Part shown: positions 15,485 to 17,170 of the stretch, piece after piece | How positions within the stretch are numbered: the stretch's first letter is position 1 | How the letters are laid out: each line of letters opens with the position of its first letter | Origin: Acidisoma sp035492295 | GTDB taxonomy: Bacteria > Pseudomonadota > Alphaproteobacteria > Acetobacterales > Acetobacteraceae | Assembly (NCBI RefSeq): GCF_035492295.1 | Contig: NZ_DATJJK010000244.1 | Span: forward strand, 1 to 17,170 | Length of the DNA: 17,170 bases | Reading direction: 5' to 3' | The notes under the pieces: generated by a model | What the model was told of the DNA's origin: nothing | Databases searched by the model: none | Seen by the model: only the letters and a program-made list of their open reading frames with translations | Made by a program: the position numbers and the translations under genes

Positions 15485-16452
15485 CCCCGCTCCTCATAGA
15501 CCTGACCGCCACCTCCGATGATGGCGGCGTCCGGCTCGACAAATTCCTGGCCGAGCGCATCGGCACCATCTCCCGCTCCCGCGTCAAGTCTCTGATCCTG
15601 GAAGGAAGGCTCAGCCGCGACGGCGCTGTCACCACCGACGTGTCCGCCACGGTGCAGCCCGGCGCCGCCTACCGGCTGCGCCTGCCGCCGCCCGACCCGG
15701 CGACGCCGCAGGGCGAAGAGATCCCGCTGGCCATTCTCTATGAAGACGATGCCCTGCTGGTGCTGGACAAGCCGGCCGGGCTGGTGGTGCACCCCGCCCC
15801 CGGCAACCCTGACGGCACCCTGGTCAACGCCCTCATCGCCCATTGCGGCGACAGCCTCACCGGCATCGGCGGCGAACGCCGGCCCGGCATCGTGCACCGG
15901 CTGGACAAGGACACGTCCGGCGTGATGGTGGTGGCCAAGACCGAACTCGCCCACACGCGCCTCTCCGCCGCATTCGCCAGCCGCGACCTCGACCGCGAAT
16001 ATAAGGCGATCTGCTGGGGCGTGCCCAACCCTGCCCGCGGCGCCATCGAGGGCGATATCGGCCGCGACCCGCGCGACCGCAAGCGCATGGCCGTGGTCAC
16101 CCGCAATGGCAAGCCGGCGCTAACCAATTATCGAATAGTTCGTAACTACGGCACCGCGGCATCCCTCGTCGCGCTGCGCCTGGGCACCGGCCGCACGCAC
16201 CAGATCCGCGTCCACATGGCATATATCGGCCATCCGCTCCTGGGGGATTCGGTCTATCTGCGCCGCCGTCCTTCCGTGGCCAAAACCCTCCCCCCGCAGG
16301 CACTCGGGTTGGCGCTGGATTTCCCCCGACAGGCCTTACACGCTGAAATGCTTGGCTTTTTTCACCCCATCACCGGCGTGAAGCTCAGCTTCTCGGCTCC
16401 GCCGCCGGCGGATTTCCGGGAACTGGAAGCCGCCCTCGACACATGCGTGTGA
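15469..16452 (+). CDS. rluD: RluA/RluD-family 23S rRNA pseudouridine synthase
   Basis: 327 residues with an N-terminal S4 RNA-binding domain ('VRLDKFLAERIGTISRSRVK', ~20-40) and a catalytic domain containing 'GIVHRLDKDTSGVMVVAKT' near 140-158, where the Asp of HRLDKDTSG is the nucleophile. 'LGTGRTHQIRVHMAYIGHPL' near 238-257 is the third family motif. Length and the S4 domain favour RluD over the shorter RluA/RluC groups, so it probably modifies helix 69 of 23S rRNA. GTG 15469 is the only in-frame start before the S4 domain apart from a CTG at 15502. No clear Shine-Dalgarno is seen, and it overlaps the start of the opposite small gene by 16 bp, so the mRNA may be nearly leaderless or the start may be misplaced. 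Confidence 0.92.
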   Translation: MADPASPLLIDLTATSDDGGVRLDKFLAERIGTISRSRVKSLILEGRLSRDGAVTTDVSATVQPGAAYRLRLPPPDPATPQGEEIPLAILYEDDALLVLDKPAGLVVHPAPGNPDGTLVNALIAHCGDSLTGIGGERRPGIVHRLDKDTSGVMVVAKTELAHTRLSAAFASRDLDREYKAICWGVPNPARGAIEGDIGRDPRDRKRMAVVTRNGKPALTNYRIVRNYGTAASLVALRLGTGRTHQIRVHMAYIGHPLLGDSVYLRRRPSVAKTLPPQALGLALDFPRQALHAEMLGFFHPITGVKLSFSAPPPADFRELEAALDTCV

Positions 16453-16479
16453 AACAGGACTGGTATTGTCCTAATTTCA

Positions 16480-16509
16480 TTGACCCTGCGCGGCGGCCGC
16501 CCATAGAGT
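16480..16509 (+). promoter_or_regulatory. Possible sigma70-type promoter of rpoH
   Basis: TTGACC (16480-16485), 18 bp containing a GCGGCGGCCGC run, TAGAGT (16504-16509). It would give rpoH a leader of roughly 180 nt. No clear heat-shock-type -35/-10 pair was found in 16453-16696, which otherwise holds no gene. Confidence 0.35.
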
Positions 16510-16696
16510 GTCGCCAACGTGTCGCTCCAACCCGCATCTCTAACCGGCTTATTACGGCCTTTTAAGCGGCGTACCCGGCTCGGGGTGCTACAGAAGTCGG
16601 GTCTGGACGACAACCTTGGTTTGCATCGCGTTTCGTCGCGCTCGCGGCTCTTTCCGATCGTTGCGAAATTCGATCTTTTTTGGGAGTTTCCACCTC

Positions 16697-17170
16697 ATGG
16701 CCTCCAATGTTTCATCCCCGGCCCCTGATGCCAGCCTCACCCGGTATATGCAGGAAATCCGCAAATATCCGATGCTGGCGCACGAGGAGGAAGAACGCCT
16801 GGCGCGCGCCTGGCGTGACAACGGGGACCAGGACGCGGCGCATGCACTGGTCAATTCACATTTGCGGCTGGTGGCGAAAATCGCCATGGGCTATCGCGGC
16901 TACGGACTGCCGATCGGCGAACTGATCTCCGAAGGCAATGTCGGCATGATGCAGGCAGTCAAACGCTTCGACCCCGACCGTGGCTTCCGCCTATCGACTT
17001 ATGCAATGTGGTGGATCCGTGCCGCCATCCAGGAATATATCCTGCATTCCTGGTCGCTGGTGAAAATGGGCACCACCGCCGCGCAAAAGAAGCTGTTCTT
17101 CAACCTGCGCCGGCTGAAAGGACAAATGCAGGCGATCGACGACGGCGATCTGAAGCCCGACCAGGTCGCC
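16697..17170 (+). CDS. rpoH: RNA polymerase sigma-32 factor, 5' part (cut by window end)
   Basis: 158 codons visible, running off the right edge; the full protein is usually ~290 residues. Region 1.2 'SLTRYMQEIRKYPMLAHEEE' lies near 13-32, region 2 'HLRLVAKIAMGYRGYGLP', 'LISEGNVGMMQAVKRFDPDR' and 'RLSTYAMWWIRAAIQEYI' near 55-115. The diagnostic RpoH box 'QKKLFFNLRR' is at 130-139. It directs transcription of heat-shock genes. Start ATG 16697 follows GGGAG at 16682-16686 with 10 bp spacing. Preceded by rluD and a 244-bp gap, an order known from other Alphaproteobacteria. Confidence 0.97.
   Translation, partial: MASNVSSPAPDASLTRYMQEIRKYPMLAHEEEERLARAWRDNGDQDAAHALVNSHLRLVAKIAMGYRGYGLPIGELISEGNVGMMQAVKRFDPDRGFRLSTYAMWWIRAAIQEYILHSWSLVKMGTTAAQKKLFFNLRRLKGQMQAIDDGDLKPDQVA

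Noticed and set aside
15072..15650. 192-codon minus-strand ORF covering the DUF6476-like gene and the rluD start
   Set aside because: It overlaps the small membrane protein in a different frame, and its sequence lacks the hydrophobic segment and coherent domain seen in the 114-residue frame.

Overview
The window is GC-rich with dense, overlapping gene starts and looks like an alphaproteobacterium. The most probable group is Rhodospirillales/Acetobacteraceae. This rests on protein style, on the rluD - small membrane protein - rpoH neighbourhood at the right end, and on a CCA-encoding tRNA-Glu. No species is claimed.

Left part (1-4168): the end of a peptide/nickel-type ABC importer operon. Two permeases and one ATPase made of two fused nucleotide-binding halves overlap at their ends. 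They are followed by an exbD gene, which has an in-frame stop just upstream of its GTG start. No substrate-binding protein, exbB or tonB is visible; these may lie to the left.

4169-4668 is a decayed junction. It holds the 3' end of a short-chain dehydrogenase gene on the minus strand and otherwise nothing recognisable.

Centre (4669-14351): an accessory catabolic-looking cluster. On the minus strand are a Rieske ferredoxin and its FAD/NAD ferredoxin reductase. Divergent to them is a MocR-type (GntR/aminotransferase) regulator, followed by MFS transporter 1, amidohydrolase-fold enzyme AH1, MFS transporter 2, AH2, AH3 and a second small Rieske protein. Several of these genes overlap by 4 bp. 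The set supplies two transporters, three amidohydrolase-2-type metalloenzymes and a complete NAD(P)H-to-Rieske electron path, but no Rieske oxygenase alpha subunit. I infer that the amidohydrolase-fold proteins, or one of them, may be the terminal oxidative enzyme. A composite element, TGTACT-N23-CCTA(T/A)CA, precedes the three structural transcription units with identical spacing. It is the best candidate for the regulator's operator/promoter. The regulator has lost both the PLP-binding lysine and the carboxylate-binding arginine of its aminotransferase domain.

14352-14959 is a scar holding a broken tyrosine-recombinase gene reading away from the 3' end of tRNA-Glu (14960-15035). This suggests that the catabolic cluster entered as an integrative element at this tRNA.

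Right part (15036-17170) is core genome: a small one-TM protein (DUF6476-like), a divergent rluD-type pseudouridine synthase whose start overlaps it by 16 bp, and the 5' end of rpoH, which runs off the window.
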